Below are positions 26,431 through 36,289 of a DNA stretch of 64,000 nt, in pieces. The DNA comes from Actinoallomurus sp963736325 (GTDB lineage Bacteria; Actinomycetota; Actinomycetes; Streptosporangiales; Streptosporangiaceae). How positions within the stretch are numbered: position 1 is the stretch's first letter; each line of letters begins with the position of its first letter. The stretch covers positions 868,001 to 932,000 of the forward strand of contig CAVTOG010000009.1 in the NCBI GenBank assembly GCA_963736325.1. Reading direction: 5' to 3'. The translations under genes and the position numbers were made by a program. Under the pieces are notes generated by a model. The model saw nothing but the letters and a program-made list of their open reading frames with translations. It searched no databases and was not told where the DNA came from.

Positions 26431-26605
26431 TACTACCCCCCGAATTCACGATGCGTGCTCGAAGACGAGGCAAGATCAACCAGATGAACGGCTGCGAGAC
26501 GCCCCCTTTTGCCGTCCTCGCACGCATCGACAACGGAACTATAACTTGCCTTGGTGATGACTGTCAGCGTTGTTGTGGCCGCAGGCGAGATTGCTGCTGG
26601 TTTTG

Positions 26606-26618
26606 CCAATTTTATTGG
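26606..26618. promoter_or_regulatory. Palindrome CCAATTTTATTGG upstream of marR
   Basis: CCAAT-TTT-ATTGG is a perfect inverted repeat 66 bp before the MarR GTG, within the only AT-rich stretch of the region (about 26540-26660). It is positioned to control the MarR gene and the divergent ABC pair; no ORF longer than shadows occurs in 26431-26683. Confidence 0.45.
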
Positions 26619-26683
26619 AAAACGCTTATTGATATTGGTCCCTATATGTCGGCTGATCGGCCGCCAGACGCTAACGTTGGCGG

Positions 26684-27190
26684 GTGGCCAAGCCGCTCAA
26701 CCTCCCCTTCGACCCGATCGCCCGCGCAGGAGAACTGTGGGAGCGCCGTTGGAGACGCTCACCCGCGATGCTCGCGGTGACCTCGATCATGCGCGCGCAG
26801 GCGATCCTCCTGGCTGAGCTCGACGCCCTGCTCAAGCCGTACGAACTGACCTTCGCCCGCTATGAGGCCCTGGTCCTGCTGACGTTCAGCTCCAGCGGAG
26901 CCCTGCCGCTCTCCAAGATCGGCGAGCGGCTGATGGTCCACCCGACGAGCGTCACGAACACGATCGACCGGCTCTCGCGCCAGGGGTACGTCCGGCGCCG
27001 TCCCAACCCCAAGGACGGGCGCGGCGTGCTCGCCGAGATCACCGACAGCGGCCGCGACGTGGTCGAGCTGGCCACCCGCGATCTCACGGCCGCCGATTTC
27101 GGCCTCGGCACGTACGACGCCGACGAACTCGGCTCGATCTTCGACGTGCTCCGGGCCCTCCGGGTGGACGCCGGAGACTTCACGGACTGA
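26684..27190 (+). CDS. MarR family transcriptional regulator
   Basis: 168 residues from GTG 26684. The winged helix (LPLSKIGERLMVHPTSVTNTIDRLSRQGYVRRRPNPKDGRGVLAEIT) spans about 75-120, flanked by dimerisation helices at both ends. It lies 95 bp upstream of the isobutyryl-CoA mutase gene on the same strand, a neighbourhood also seen in Streptomyces, and is the best candidate to bind the perfect palindrome at 27235. Confidence 0.93.
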   Translation: MAKPLNLPFDPIARAGELWERRWRRSPAMLAVTSIMRAQAILLAELDALLKPYELTFARYEALVLLTFSSSGALPLSKIGERLMVHPTSVTNTIDRLSRQGYVRRRPNPKDGRGVLAEITDSGRDVVELATRDLTAADFGLGTYDADELGSIFDVLRALRVDAGDFTD

Positions 27191-27222
27191 GGGCGCCTCC
27201 GCGCAGGGCGGCCAGGGGGCGA

Positions 27223-27252
27223 TTGGCCACAATTACTAGGACGTCCTAGTAT
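27223..27252 (+). promoter_or_regulatory. icmA promoter with a 16-bp perfect palindrome over the -10 box
   Basis: TTGGCC (27223-27228), an 18-base spacer and TAGTAT (27247-27252) make a plausible promoter. ACTAGGACGTCCTAGT (27235-27250) is a perfect palindrome that covers the spacer and half of the -10 box, so a bound protein would block RNA polymerase. An AGGAG ribosome site follows at about 27275. Confidence 0.65.
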
Positions 27253-27285
27253 CTGTGGTAAGAGCTTCGGCAACCAGGAGCGCTC

Positions 27286-28953
27286 ATGGACATCAAGGAC
27301 ATCGAAGCGGGCCGTCGTCGCTGGCAGGAGCGGTTCGACGCGTCACGCAAGCGCGACGCGGACTTCACGACCCTCTCCGGCGCCGAGGTCGAGCCGGTCT
27401 ACGGGCCATCCGCCGCCGACCCGCGCTTCGAACGCATCGGCTGGCCGGGGGAGTACCCCTTCACGCGCGGTCTCCACGCCACCGGCTACCGCGGGCGCAC
27501 CTGGACGATCCGCCAGTTCGCCGGGTTCGGCAACGCCCGCCAGACCAACGAGCGCTACAAGATGATCCTGGCAGCCGGAGGCGGCGGGCTCTCGGTCGCG
27601 TTCGACATGCCCACGCTGATGGGCCGCGACTCCGACGAGCCACAGTCGCTCGGCGAGGTCGGCCACTGCGGCGTCGCGATCGACTCCGCGGCCGACATGG
27701 ACATCCTGTTCGACGGCATCCCGCTGGGCGACACCACGACGTCGATGACGATCTCCGGCCCCGCCGTGCCGATCTTCTGCATGTACCTCGTGGCCGCCGA
27801 GCGCCAGGGCGTCGAGCTACGCGGCCTCGACGGCACCCTCCAGACCGACATCTTCAAGGAGTACATCGCGCAGAAGGAGTGGCTGTTCGCGCCCGAGCCG
27901 CACCTGCGCCTCATCGGCGACCTCATGGAGTACTGCGCCGCGGAGATCCCGGCGTACAAGCCGCTGAGCGTCTCCGGCTACCACATCCGCGAGGCCGGCT
28001 CCACGGCCGCACAGGAGCTCGCCTACACGCTCGCCGACGGCTTCGGCTACGTCGAGCTCGGCCTCTCTCGCGGGATGGACGTCAACACGTTCGCGCCGGG
28101 CCTGTCCTTCTTCTTCGACTCCCACGTCGACTTCTTCGAGGAGATCGCCAAGTTCCGCGCGGCACGCCGCATCTGGGCGCGCTGGCTGCGCGACGTGTAC
28201 GGCGCGACCGCGGACAAGGCGCAGTGGCTGCGGTTCCACACCCAGACCGCCGGGGTGTCGCTGACCGCGCAGCAGCCCGACAACAACGTCGTCCGCACCG
28301 CCGTGGAGGCGCTCGCCGCGGTCCTCGGCGGCACCAACTCCCTGCACACCAATGCCCTCGACGAGGTGCTGGCGCTGCCGAGCGAGAAGGCCGCCCAGAT
28401 CGCCCTGCGCACCCAGCAGGTGATCATGGAGGAGACCGGCGTCGCCAACGTCACCGACCCGCTCGGCGGCTCCTGGTACGTCGAGGAGCTCACCGACCGC
28501 ATCGAGGAGGAGGCCGAGCGGATCTTCGCGCGGATCAAGGACATGAGCCCGGACGGCTCGATGACCGGCGGCATCCTGCGCGGCATCGAAGAGGGCTGGT
28601 TCATGGCCGAGATCGCGGACGCCGCCTTCACCTACCAGCAGCAGTTGGAGAAGGGCGAGAAGAAGATCGTCGGCGTCAACTGCCACACCGGCAGCACCGA
28701 CGAGCCGCTGGAGATCCTCCGGGTCAGCCACGAGGTCGAGCGCGAGCAGAATCGCATCCTGGCCGACCGTCGCGCCGGCCGCGACCAGGCCGCCGCCGAG
28801 TCCGCGCTGGCACGCCTCGCCGAGGTGGCGCGTACGGAGGAGAACCTCATCCCGGCCATGCTCGACGCCGCTCGCGCCGAGGCGACCTTGGGCGAGATCT
28901 GCGGCGCCCTCCGCGCAGAGTGGGGCTCCTACTCCGAGCCGGCGCGCTTCTGA
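27286..28953 (+). CDS. icmA: Isobutyryl-CoA mutase large subunit (acyl-CoA mutase family)
   Basis: 555 residues: the substrate-binding TIM-barrel half of the methylmalonyl-CoA mutase family, lacking the C-terminal B12-binding domain (no DxHxxG). Substrate residues point to isobutyryl-CoA/n-butyryl-CoA: where methylmalonyl-CoA mutase has Tyr89 and Arg207, this protein has Phe78 (IRQFAGFG) and Gln196 (KEYIAQKEW), the pair known from Streptomyces IcmA. It would need a separate cobalamin-carrying IcmB (~140 residues), which is not in this window. Links valine catabolism to butyryl-CoA. Preceded by a MarR gene and a perfect palindrome; MeaB is encoded nearby. Confidence 0.92.
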   Translation: MDIKDIEAGRRRWQERFDASRKRDADFTTLSGAEVEPVYGPSAADPRFERIGWPGEYPFTRGLHATGYRGRTWTIRQFAGFGNARQTNERYKMILAAGGGGLSVAFDMPTLMGRDSDEPQSLGEVGHCGVAIDSAADMDILFDGIPLGDTTTSMTISGPAVPIFCMYLVAAERQGVELRGLDGTLQTDIFKEYIAQKEWLFAPEPHLRLIGDLMEYCAAEIPAYKPLSVSGYHIREAGSTAAQELAYTLADGFGYVELGLSRGMDVNTFAPGLSFFFDSHVDFFEEIAKFRAARRIWARWLRDVYGATADKAQWLRFHTQTAGVSLTAQQPDNNVVRTAVEALAAVLGGTNSLHTNALDEVLALPSEKAAQIALRTQQVIMEETGVANVTDPLGGSWYVEELTDRIEEEAERIFARIKDMSPDGSMTGGILRGIEEGWFMAEIADAAFTYQQQLEKGEKKIVGVNCHTGSTDEPLEILRVSHEVEREQNRILADRRAGRDQAAAESALARLAEVARTEENLIPAMLDAARAEATLGEICGALRAEWGSYSEPARF

Positions 28954-28971
28954 CCTCAGGGACGCGGTGAC

Positions 28972-29001
28972 ACCGCCTCCGGCCGTACGGGCAGAGGCGG
29001 T
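28972..29001 (+). terminator. Hairpin after icmA
   Basis: ACCGCCTC (28972-28979) pairs with GAGGCGGT (28994-29001) around a 14-base loop, 19 bases after the icmA stop; a short T/C run (TCTTCCC) follows. Confidence 0.6.
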
Positions 29002-29073
29002 TCTTCCCGTGTTGGTGGGGAACGGCCGGTCCCCGCGGATACGTTCCGGCGGCGTATGCGGCAGGATGGGGCC

Positions 29074-30003
29074 ATGACGTCATCGGACTTCTCACTGCAC
29101 GGCGCCGTCGACCTCGGTGCCCGGCAGGCCGCGGCAAAGAGGCAGCAGGAGCGGCCGCCCGCCGCCGCGGGTGACAACCCCTCCGTCATCGACGTGACCG
29201 ATGCGACGTTCAACGACGAGGTCATCGACCGTTCACGCACCGTGCCGGTGCTCGTCGACTTCTGGGCCGACTGGTGCCAGCCGTGCAAGCAGCTCGGCCC
29301 CATCCTCGAGAAGCTCGCGAACGAGGCGAACGGCGGCTGGATCCTCGCCAAGGTCGACATCGACGCCAACCCCGGCCTCGCCCAGCAGCTCAGCCGTATG
29401 GGCGTGCAGGGCATCCCGTTCGTCGCCGCCGTGGTCGCGGGCCAGATGCTGCCCGTCCTCAACGGCGCGGCGCCCGAGTCGCAGGTGCGGCAGGTGATGG
29501 ACCAGTTGTTCGACGCGCTCCGTGAGCAGGGCCTGATGCCCGAGGGCGCCGACGGGCCGGACGGCGCGGACACCGACCAGGAGCCGGCGGGCGACCCGCT
29601 GCGCGACGAGGCCGAGGACGCCCTGCAGCGGGGTGACCTCGACGTCGCCGCCGAGGCCTTCGGGCGGATCCTCCAGGAGTCGCCGGGCGACCCGCACGCC
29701 ACGAGCGGCCTCGCCCTCGTCGACCTGCAGCGCCGCGTCCAGTCCTACGACCCCGAGCAGGCGCGCAAGGACGCCGCCGACAACCCCGGCGACGCCGTGG
29801 CGCAGACGCGGGTGGCCGACCTGGAACTGGTCTCGGGCCACCCCGAGGAGGCGTTCGACCGGCTGATCGGCACCGTGCGCCGCACCTCGGGCGACGAGCG
29901 GGAGATCGCACGCAAGCACCTCGTCTCGCTGTTCGACCTGCTCCCGCCGGACGACCCGCGCGTGGGCAAGGCCCGCCGCAAGCTGGCCTCCGCGCTGTTC
30001 TGA
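29074..30003 (+). CDS. Thioredoxin-domain protein with C-terminal TPR (CnoX/YbbN type)
   Basis: 309 residues from ATG 29074. Thioredoxin fold at about 37-145 with WCQPC (67-71), so the redox pair is intact; from ~185 there are tetratricopeptide helices (ALQRGDLDVAAEAFGRILQESPGDPHA...). CnoX proteins are chaperedoxins that protect nascent proteins from oxidation. The N-terminal ~35 residues (HGAVDLGARQAAAKRQQE) match the extension found in actinobacterial versions. Single gene with its own hairpin-separated upstream region. Confidence 0.92.
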   Translation: MTSSDFSLHGAVDLGARQAAAKRQQERPPAAAGDNPSVIDVTDATFNDEVIDRSRTVPVLVDFWADWCQPCKQLGPILEKLANEANGGWILAKVDIDANPGLAQQLSRMGVQGIPFVAAVVAGQMLPVLNGAAPESQVRQVMDQLFDALREQGLMPEGADGPDGADTDQEPAGDPLRDEAEDALQRGDLDVAAEAFGRILQESPGDPHATSGLALVDLQRRVQSYDPEQARKDAADNPGDAVAQTRVADLELVSGHPEEAFDRLIGTVRRTSGDEREIARKHLVSLFDLLPPDDPRVGKARRKLASALF

Positions 30004-30140
30004 CGCGCTTCGCGCATGCCGCGCTGGCCCGACGGCGGCGCGGCGTGCGCGCATGTCCCGGTGAGAAGGGCGTATCCGAAACGTCCCTCGAAGGCCGCCC
30101 CGACGCCGTGATCGGCGGCGTAGTGTCCAGATCAGTCGAT

Positions 30141-30178
30141 TCCGCTGGGCGGATCCAGCGGATCGGGCACTCTATGAT
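30141..30178 (+). promoter_or_regulatory. Hairpin and TATGAT box upstream of malic enzyme
   Basis: In the 323-bp gap 30004-30326, TCCGCTGG (30141-30148) pairs with CCAGCGGA (30155-30162), and a consensus-like -10 TATGAT lies at 30173-30178. The rest of the gap shows only shadow frames. The box would give a leader of about 140 bases before the GTG. Confidence 0.4.
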
Positions 30179-30326
30179 CTGGTCATCGACGGTTCGCGGC
30201 CGGCGCCGGTGGCCTTCGCCGACACCCTCGCGACCGCCGACACCATCGCCTCGGCCGCGCGGCCGGACGCCGCCCGTGATGACGCCATCGCGGGCGGAGC
30301 CTTGATTTCAAGAAGGAGCAGTTGAC

Positions 30327-31718
<1,392 letters not shown>

Positions 31719-31737
31719 GCGCGGGGCGGCCGTCCGG

Positions 31738-32418
31738 TCAGTCCTTGTCGCCGAACATCTTCTCCTTGCGGCCCGGCCACAGACGGCCGTACCAGAAGAT
31801 GACGATGCCGGTCAGCATGGCCGCCAGCCCGGTGGCGATACGGGCGTAGAGCAGGCCGCTGTCCGGGCCGGTGTGCGGCAGCGTCTGGTCCGAGGTCTTG
31901 TGCACGCAGTTGACGTGCCGGTCGATCGTCTTGACCGGCACGTTGTGCAGCGTGACCGACACCGTCGTCGTGTGGTCCTCCTTGACGTGCAGGGTGGACC
32001 TGCGCGTCGTGCCGGCCGGAATGCGGTCCGCCACGGAGATCGAGCCGTCCGCGGTGATCGCGTAGTCCTCGGTCGCCCGGCCCCTGTTGGCCACCGTGAC
32101 CAGGACCGTACGCGCGGGGCAGCGGACCGCTCCGATCGCGACCTTCAGCGGCACCAGGGGCGTCACGGACGGAGCCGGGCGCCTGGTCGGTGAGTGCGTC
32201 GGTGACGGCGTGTGGGTCGGCCTGTGCGTCGGCCTGTGCGTCGGCCTGTGGGTGGGCGACGGTGTCTTCGTCCTGGTCGGCGAGGGCGACGAGGAGACCG
32301 GCACTGGCGTGGAGCTGGCCGCCTGGGACGGCTGCGAGGAGTTCATCAGTGCAGGGATCACGATGAGTGCCCCGATGACGAAGAACACGGCCGCGATGGC
32401 GACCCTGGAAAACTGCAT
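31738..32418 (-). CDS. Surface-anchored protein with LPHTG sorting signal and Pro/Thr/His repeat spacer
   Basis: 226 residues. Signal/anchor MQFSRVAIAAVFFVIGALIVIPAL, then a low-complexity spacer of PTHR/SPT units (about 45-85), a small beta-type domain (KVAIGAVRCPARTVLVTVANRG...VTLHNVPVKTIDRHVNCVHK) and the C-terminal LPHTG followed by one membrane helix and a basic tail (RKEKMFGDKD), the layout of a sortase substrate. No sortase gene is in the window. The spacer DNA contains 12-bp tandem repeats. Confidence 0.8.
   Translation of the reverse strand: MQFSRVAIAAVFFVIGALIVIPALMNSSQPSQAASSTPVPVSSSPSPTRTKTPSPTHRPTHRPTHRPTHTPSPTHSPTRRPAPSVTPLVPLKVAIGAVRCPARTVLVTVANRGRATEDYAITADGSISVADRIPAGTTRRSTLHVKEDHTTTVSVTLHNVPVKTIDRHVNCVHKTSDQTLPHTGPDSGLLYARIATGLAAMLTGIVIFWYGRLWPGRKEKMFGDKD
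32214..32249. repeat. 12-bp tandem repeat (3 units) in the surface protein spacer
   Basis: G(G/C)GTCGGCCTGT occurs three times without gaps, encoding PTHR units of the Pro/Thr/His spacer; it is likely length-variable between strains by slippage. Confidence 0.7.
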
Positions 32419-32564
32419 CGGGTCCTCCGGGGGATGGGGGGCACCTAGCCGGTCCTTTGATCTAGGTAATCATTCTGCCGATTACCCAGACGACACGCGC
32501 GCGTAACCGGCCGAGTAGACCGTGCTCTGTTCCCGCGCGCGCTCCGGCACAGGATGATGTCCGC

Positions 32565-33140
32565 ATGGACGACGGCATTATCGCGGGCCGGCTGCTCGTC
32601 GCGACGCCTCAGCTGGCCGACCCGAATTTCCGCCGGAGCGTGGTCCTCGTGGTGGAGCACGAGGAGGAGGACGGCACCCTCGGGGTGGTGCTCAACCGCC
32701 CCACGGAGGTGTCCGTCGACCGGATACTGCCGCCCTGGTCAGAGCTGGTGACAGGGCCTTCGGTGGTCTTCCAGGGCGGGCCGGTGGCGCTCGACAGCGC
32801 GCTCGCTCTGGCCCAGGTTCCGGGCACCGAAGAGCCTCTCGGCTGGCGGGCGCTGAGCGGCAGCCCCGCGGTGGCGCGGGTCGGGCTGGTCGATCTGGAC
32901 GCTCCGCCGGAGCTTCTCGCCCCCGAGGTGACACGGTTGAGGGTCTTCGCCGGCTATGCCGGATGGGGCGCTGGCCAACTCCGGTCAGAGGTCGACGAGG
33001 GCGCCTGGTACGTCCTTCCGGCCAAGTCCGAAGACGTCTTCATGGACGACCCGGAACACCTCTGGCAGGACGTCCTGCGCCGTCAGGGGGGCGAACTGGC
33101 GTTCGTCGCGACGTTCCCCGACGATCCGTCACTAAACTGA
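32565..33140 (+). CDS. YqgE/AlgH family protein
   Basis: 191 residues with the family landmarks IIAGRLLVATPQLADPNF, VLVVEHEEEDGTLGVVLNRPT, VFQGGPV and FAGYAGWGAGQLRSEVDEGAWYVLPA. AlgH proteins are widespread, compact, with no assigned enzymatic role. The -10 box of the next gene overlaps its stop codon. Confidence 0.93.
   Translation: MDDGIIAGRLLVATPQLADPNFRRSVVLVVEHEEEDGTLGVVLNRPTEVSVDRILPPWSELVTGPSVVFQGGPVALDSALALAQVPGTEEPLGWRALSGSPAVARVGLVDLDAPPELLAPEVTRLRVFAGYAGWGAGQLRSEVDEGAWYVLPAKSEDVFMDDPEHLWQDVLRRQGGELAFVATFPDDPSLN
33133..33138 (+). promoter_or_regulatory. -10 box TAAACT, leaderless start
   Basis: TAAACT ends exactly 6 bases before GTG 33145 and overlaps the upstream stop codon. Confidence 0.5.
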
Positions 33141-33144
33141 GCGC

Positions 33145-33387
33145 GTGAGCACGAAGATCCTTCCTGAGAGTGACACCCGCCCGGATCTTTCACACGGCGA
33201 TGGTGATCACGAGCGGTTCGCACACTACGTGCAGAAGGAAAAGATCATGGAGAGCGCCGTCAGTGGCACTCCGGTGATCGCCCTCTGCGGCAAGGTGTGG
33301 GTGCCCAACCGCGACCCGAAGAAGTACCCGGTCTGCCCGGAGTGCAAGGAGATCTATGAGTCGATGAGCGGTGGCGACGAGGACTGA
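33145..33387 (+). CDS. DUF3039 family small protein
   Basis: 80 residues, starting MSTKILPESDTRPD, with HERFAHYVQKEKIMES, TPVIALCGKVWVPNRDPKKYPVCPECKEIYE; the three Cys (one in ALCGK, two in CPEC) resemble a zinc ribbon. DUF3039 is conserved across actinobacteria with unknown role. GTG start with a -10 box 6 bases upstream and no ribosome site, so leaderless. Confidence 0.92.
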   Translation: MSTKILPESDTRPDLSHGDGDHERFAHYVQKEKIMESAVSGTPVIALCGKVWVPNRDPKKYPVCPECKEIYESMSGGDED

Positions 33388-33457
33388 TCGTCAAATCGGC
33401 TTGACGGGCCCGCGCGTCGTGTGACCTGCGGGTCTGTGACGAATAGCCTCTCCGACC

Positions 33458-34420
33458 ATGGGGCGGAGAGGGCTGCGCGGGCTGTTCGGGGTCGTTCTCG
33501 TCTCGTGCGCGATCGCGCCGGCGAGCACCTGCTTACGCGCGCACGGCGTCACCGTCTCGTGTGAGCGCCGCGCGTACGCCGAGCCGGGACGCCCGCCCGA
33601 CGCGGACACCCTGACCCCGCAGCGCGCACGTCTCATGCTCCGCGACTTCTCCGGCGCCCTGCGCCGCAGGTTCGGCACGCCCGACGAGCGGGAGCTGGAG
33701 GCCGGTCGGCGCCTCGCGAGCCGTCTCGTGGTCCCGGTCCGCTTCCACGTCATCAGCGCCGGCCGTGTCGGGCGGCTCTCGCGCGTGGCCGTCGACGCGC
33801 AGGTGCGGGCCCTCAACGCGGCGTACGGCGGCACGACCGGCGGCGCCGACACGGGCGTGTCGTTCCGTCTCATCCGTGTCGACTCCGTCGACGACGCGCG
33901 GTGGTTCAAGCGGCCGCACGATTTCCAGCAGCAGATGATCGGCTCGCTGGCCACGGGCGGTCCCGGAACGCTGAACCTCTTCACCGCCGGGGTGGGCTCG
34001 GACGTGCTCGGGTTCTCCACCTTCCCGCAGTGGTATCGCCTGCGCCCCTCCATCGACGGCGTGGTCGTCGACTACCGCAGTGTGCCCGGCGGGCCGTTCG
34101 AGCACTTCAGCCGCGGCTACACCGCGGTGCACGAGATCGGGCACTGGCTCGGGCTGTTCCACCCCTTCGAGGGCGGCTGCCGTCCGCCCGGCGACGGTGT
34201 CGGCGACACGCCGTACGAGGCGCTGCCCACACAGGGGTGCCCGGCGGTCAAGGACTCCTGCTCCGAGCCGGGCATCGACCCGGTGCACAACTTCATGGAC
34301 TACGGGTTCGACACCTGCATGAAGGAGTTCACGGCCGGTCAGGGCCTGCGGATCCGCGCGATGTGGGCGGCCTACCGGGCGGGCGCGGGCGCCCGTTCAG
34401 GACGTAGGGCGTCCCGTTAA
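33458..34420 (+). CDS. Secreted zinc metalloprotease, M43 (pappalysin-like)
   Basis: 320 residues. Signal-type N-terminus (MGRRGLRGLFGVVLVSCAIA), then the catalytic domain with HEIGHWLGLFH (HExxHxxGxxH, about 226-236) and the Met-turn NFMDYGFDTCMKEFT. Cysteines around the active site (GGCRPP, GCPAVKDSC, DTC) suggest two disulfides as in other secreted M43 enzymes. Acts outside the cell; substrate unknown. TAGCCT lies 8 bases upstream of the ATG and no ribosome site is clear. Confidence 0.92.
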   Translation: MGRRGLRGLFGVVLVSCAIAPASTCLRAHGVTVSCERRAYAEPGRPPDADTLTPQRARLMLRDFSGALRRRFGTPDERELEAGRRLASRLVVPVRFHVISAGRVGRLSRVAVDAQVRALNAAYGGTTGGADTGVSFRLIRVDSVDDARWFKRPHDFQQQMIGSLATGGPGTLNLFTAGVGSDVLGFSTFPQWYRLRPSIDGVVVDYRSVPGGPFEHFSRGYTAVHEIGHWLGLFHPFEGGCRPPGDGVGDTPYEALPTQGCPAVKDSCSEPGIDPVHNFMDYGFDTCMKEFTAGQGLRIRAMWAAYRAGAGARSGRRASR

Positions 34421-34498
34421 CACGCGTCACGGAGGTTTCCGCGCACCACGCCGCGCTCGGCATGTCCTGTCGGTCCCTCCGGGTAGCCTTCATTCACC

Positions 34499-36262
34499 GT
34501 GAGCACGTTCGCCGCATCCGACACCCCTCCCGCCCTTCCCGGCCGGGCACCGTGGGGCACCGCCCCCGCACTCCGTGCCTGGCAGCAGGGGGCTCTCGAG
34601 TCGTACTTCCGTTCCGAGCCCCGCGACTTCCTCGCCGTCGCGACCCCTGGCGCGGGCAAGACCACCTTCGCGCTGCGGCTCGCCGCCGAGCTGCTGGGCC
34701 GCCGGATCATCGCCGGCATCACCGTCGTCTGCCCGACCGAGCACCTGAAGCGCCAGTGGGCCGAGTCCGCGGGGCGCGTCGGCATCAAGATCGACCCCGA
34801 GTTCAAGAACGCGCACGGCCGCACCGCCAAAGACTTCGTGGGCGTCGCCGTGACCTACGCGCAGGTCGCCGCCCACCCCGCACTCCACCGTGGCCGTACG
34901 GAGGCGCGCAAGACGCTCGTCATCCTCGACGAGGTGCACCACGCGGGCGATGGCCGGTCCTGGGGCGACGCGATCCGTGAGGCGTTCGAGCCGGCCGCGC
35001 GGCGGCTCGCGCTGAGCGGCACGCCGTTCCGCACGGACATCAACCCGATCCCGTTCGTGACCTACCAGGAGGGGCACGACGGCATCCGGCGCAGCAGCGC
35101 CGACTACACCTACGGCTACGGCCCGGCCCTCGCCGACGGCGTCGTCCGCCCGGTGATCTTCCTCGCCTACGCGGGGCAGATGCGCTGGAAGACGCGCGCG
35201 GGCGACGAGATCACCGCGACCCTCGGCGAGCCGCTCACCCAGGACCAGACCTCCCAGGCGTGGCGGGCCGCCCTCGACCCCAAGGGCGAGTGGATCGGCC
35301 AGGTGATCGCCGCCGCCGACCGCCGCCTCACGGAGGTCCGGCGCGGTGTGCCCGACGCGGGCGGCCTGGTGATCGCCACCGACCACGAGGCCGCGCGCGC
35401 GTACGCCAAGATGATCCGCACGATCACCGGCGCGGGAGCGACCATCGTCCTGTCCGACGACCCGGCGGCGAGCCGGAAGATCAAGCAGTTCAGCGACTCC
35501 GAGGACCGCTGGATGGTCGCGGTCCGCATGGTGTCCGAGGGCGTCGACATCCCGCGCCTCGCCGTCGGCGTCTACGCCACGTCGACCTCGACACCGCTGT
35601 TCTTCGCCCAGGCGATCGGGCGTTTCGTCCGTATGCGGCGGCGCGGCGAGATCGCCTCGGTCTTCCTGCCGTCCGTGCCGACCCTCATGGGCCACGCCGC
35701 CGAGATGGAGACCGAGCGCGACCACGTCCTCGACCGCCCGGTCCGCGAGGACGGCCTGGACGACGACCTGCTCGCCGAGGCCAACCGCAGCCGCGACAAT
35801 CCCGACGTCGGCGAAGAGGTTCCGTTCGAGACCGTCGAGGCGTCGGCCCAGTTCGACCGCGTCGTGTTCGACGGCGGCGAGTTCGGCATGGGGGCCGAGC
35901 CGGGCTCCGCCGAGGAGGAGGACTTCCTCGGCATCCCCGGCCTGCTCGAACCCGACCAGGTCGCGAGCCTGCTGAAACAGCGCCAGGCCGAGCAGATCGC
36001 CGCCAAACGCAAGGACGGCGGTACGGCCCGCGCCGAGGACCGCACGGCCTCAGAGGACCTCCACGCGCTGCGCAAGGAGCTCAACGGCCTCGTCGGCGCC
36101 TGGCACCACCGCACCGGCCAGCCCCACGGCGTGATCCATGCCGAGCTGCGCCGCAAATGCGGCGGCCCGCCCTCGGCCCAGGCCAGCGCCGACGACGTCC
36201 GCAAGCGCATCGAGCAGGTACGGGAGTGGGCCGCGCGCCCGATGCCCCGCACCCGCGACTGA
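34499..36262 (+). CDS. Superfamily 2 DEAD/DEAH-box helicase
   Basis: 587 residues from GTG 34499. Q-like start (RAWQQGALESYF), Walker A ATPGAGKTTFALRLA, DEAH variant LVILDEVHHAGD, motif III LSGTPFRT, and in domain 2 VSEGVDIPRL and QAIGRFVRMRR. The ~170-residue C-terminal extension (acidic then basic, no zinc ligands) is characteristic of the actinobacterial member of this helicase group; cellular role unknown, DNA repair likely. Ends 27 bp before gntK. Confidence 0.92.
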   Translation: MSTFAASDTPPALPGRAPWGTAPALRAWQQGALESYFRSEPRDFLAVATPGAGKTTFALRLAAELLGRRIIAGITVVCPTEHLKRQWAESAGRVGIKIDPEFKNAHGRTAKDFVGVAVTYAQVAAHPALHRGRTEARKTLVILDEVHHAGDGRSWGDAIREAFEPAARRLALSGTPFRTDINPIPFVTYQEGHDGIRRSSADYTYGYGPALADGVVRPVIFLAYAGQMRWKTRAGDEITATLGEPLTQDQTSQAWRAALDPKGEWIGQVIAAADRRLTEVRRGVPDAGGLVIATDHEAARAYAKMIRTITGAGATIVLSDDPAASRKIKQFSDSEDRWMVAVRMVSEGVDIPRLAVGVYATSTSTPLFFAQAIGRFVRMRRRGEIASVFLPSVPTLMGHAAEMETERDHVLDRPVREDGLDDDLLAEANRSRDNPDVGEEVPFETVEASAQFDRVVFDGGEFGMGAEPGSAEEEDFLGIPGLLEPDQVASLLKQRQAEQIAAKRKDGGTARAEDRTASEDLHALRKELNGLVGAWHHRTGQPHGVIHAELRRKCGGPPSAQASADDVRKRIEQVREWAARPMPRTRD

Positions 36263-36277
36263 GCCGCGGGCAGCCGA

Positions 36278-36283
36278 TACGTT
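36278..36283 (+). promoter_or_regulatory. -10 box TACGTT, leaderless start
   Basis: TACGTT ends 6 bases before ATG 36290; no Shine-Dalgarno sequence in between. Confidence 0.45.
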
Positions 36284-36289
36284 TTCAGG

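Noticed and set aside
26431..26683. AT-rich gap considered as an insertion scar
   Set aside because: No terminal repeats or transposase remains; better explained as a divergent promoter region with a palindrome.
30045..30305. Plus-strand frame of 86 codons upstream of malic enzyme
   Set aside because: Arg/Pro-rich shadow-type composition and crosses the promoter-like box; no family recognised.
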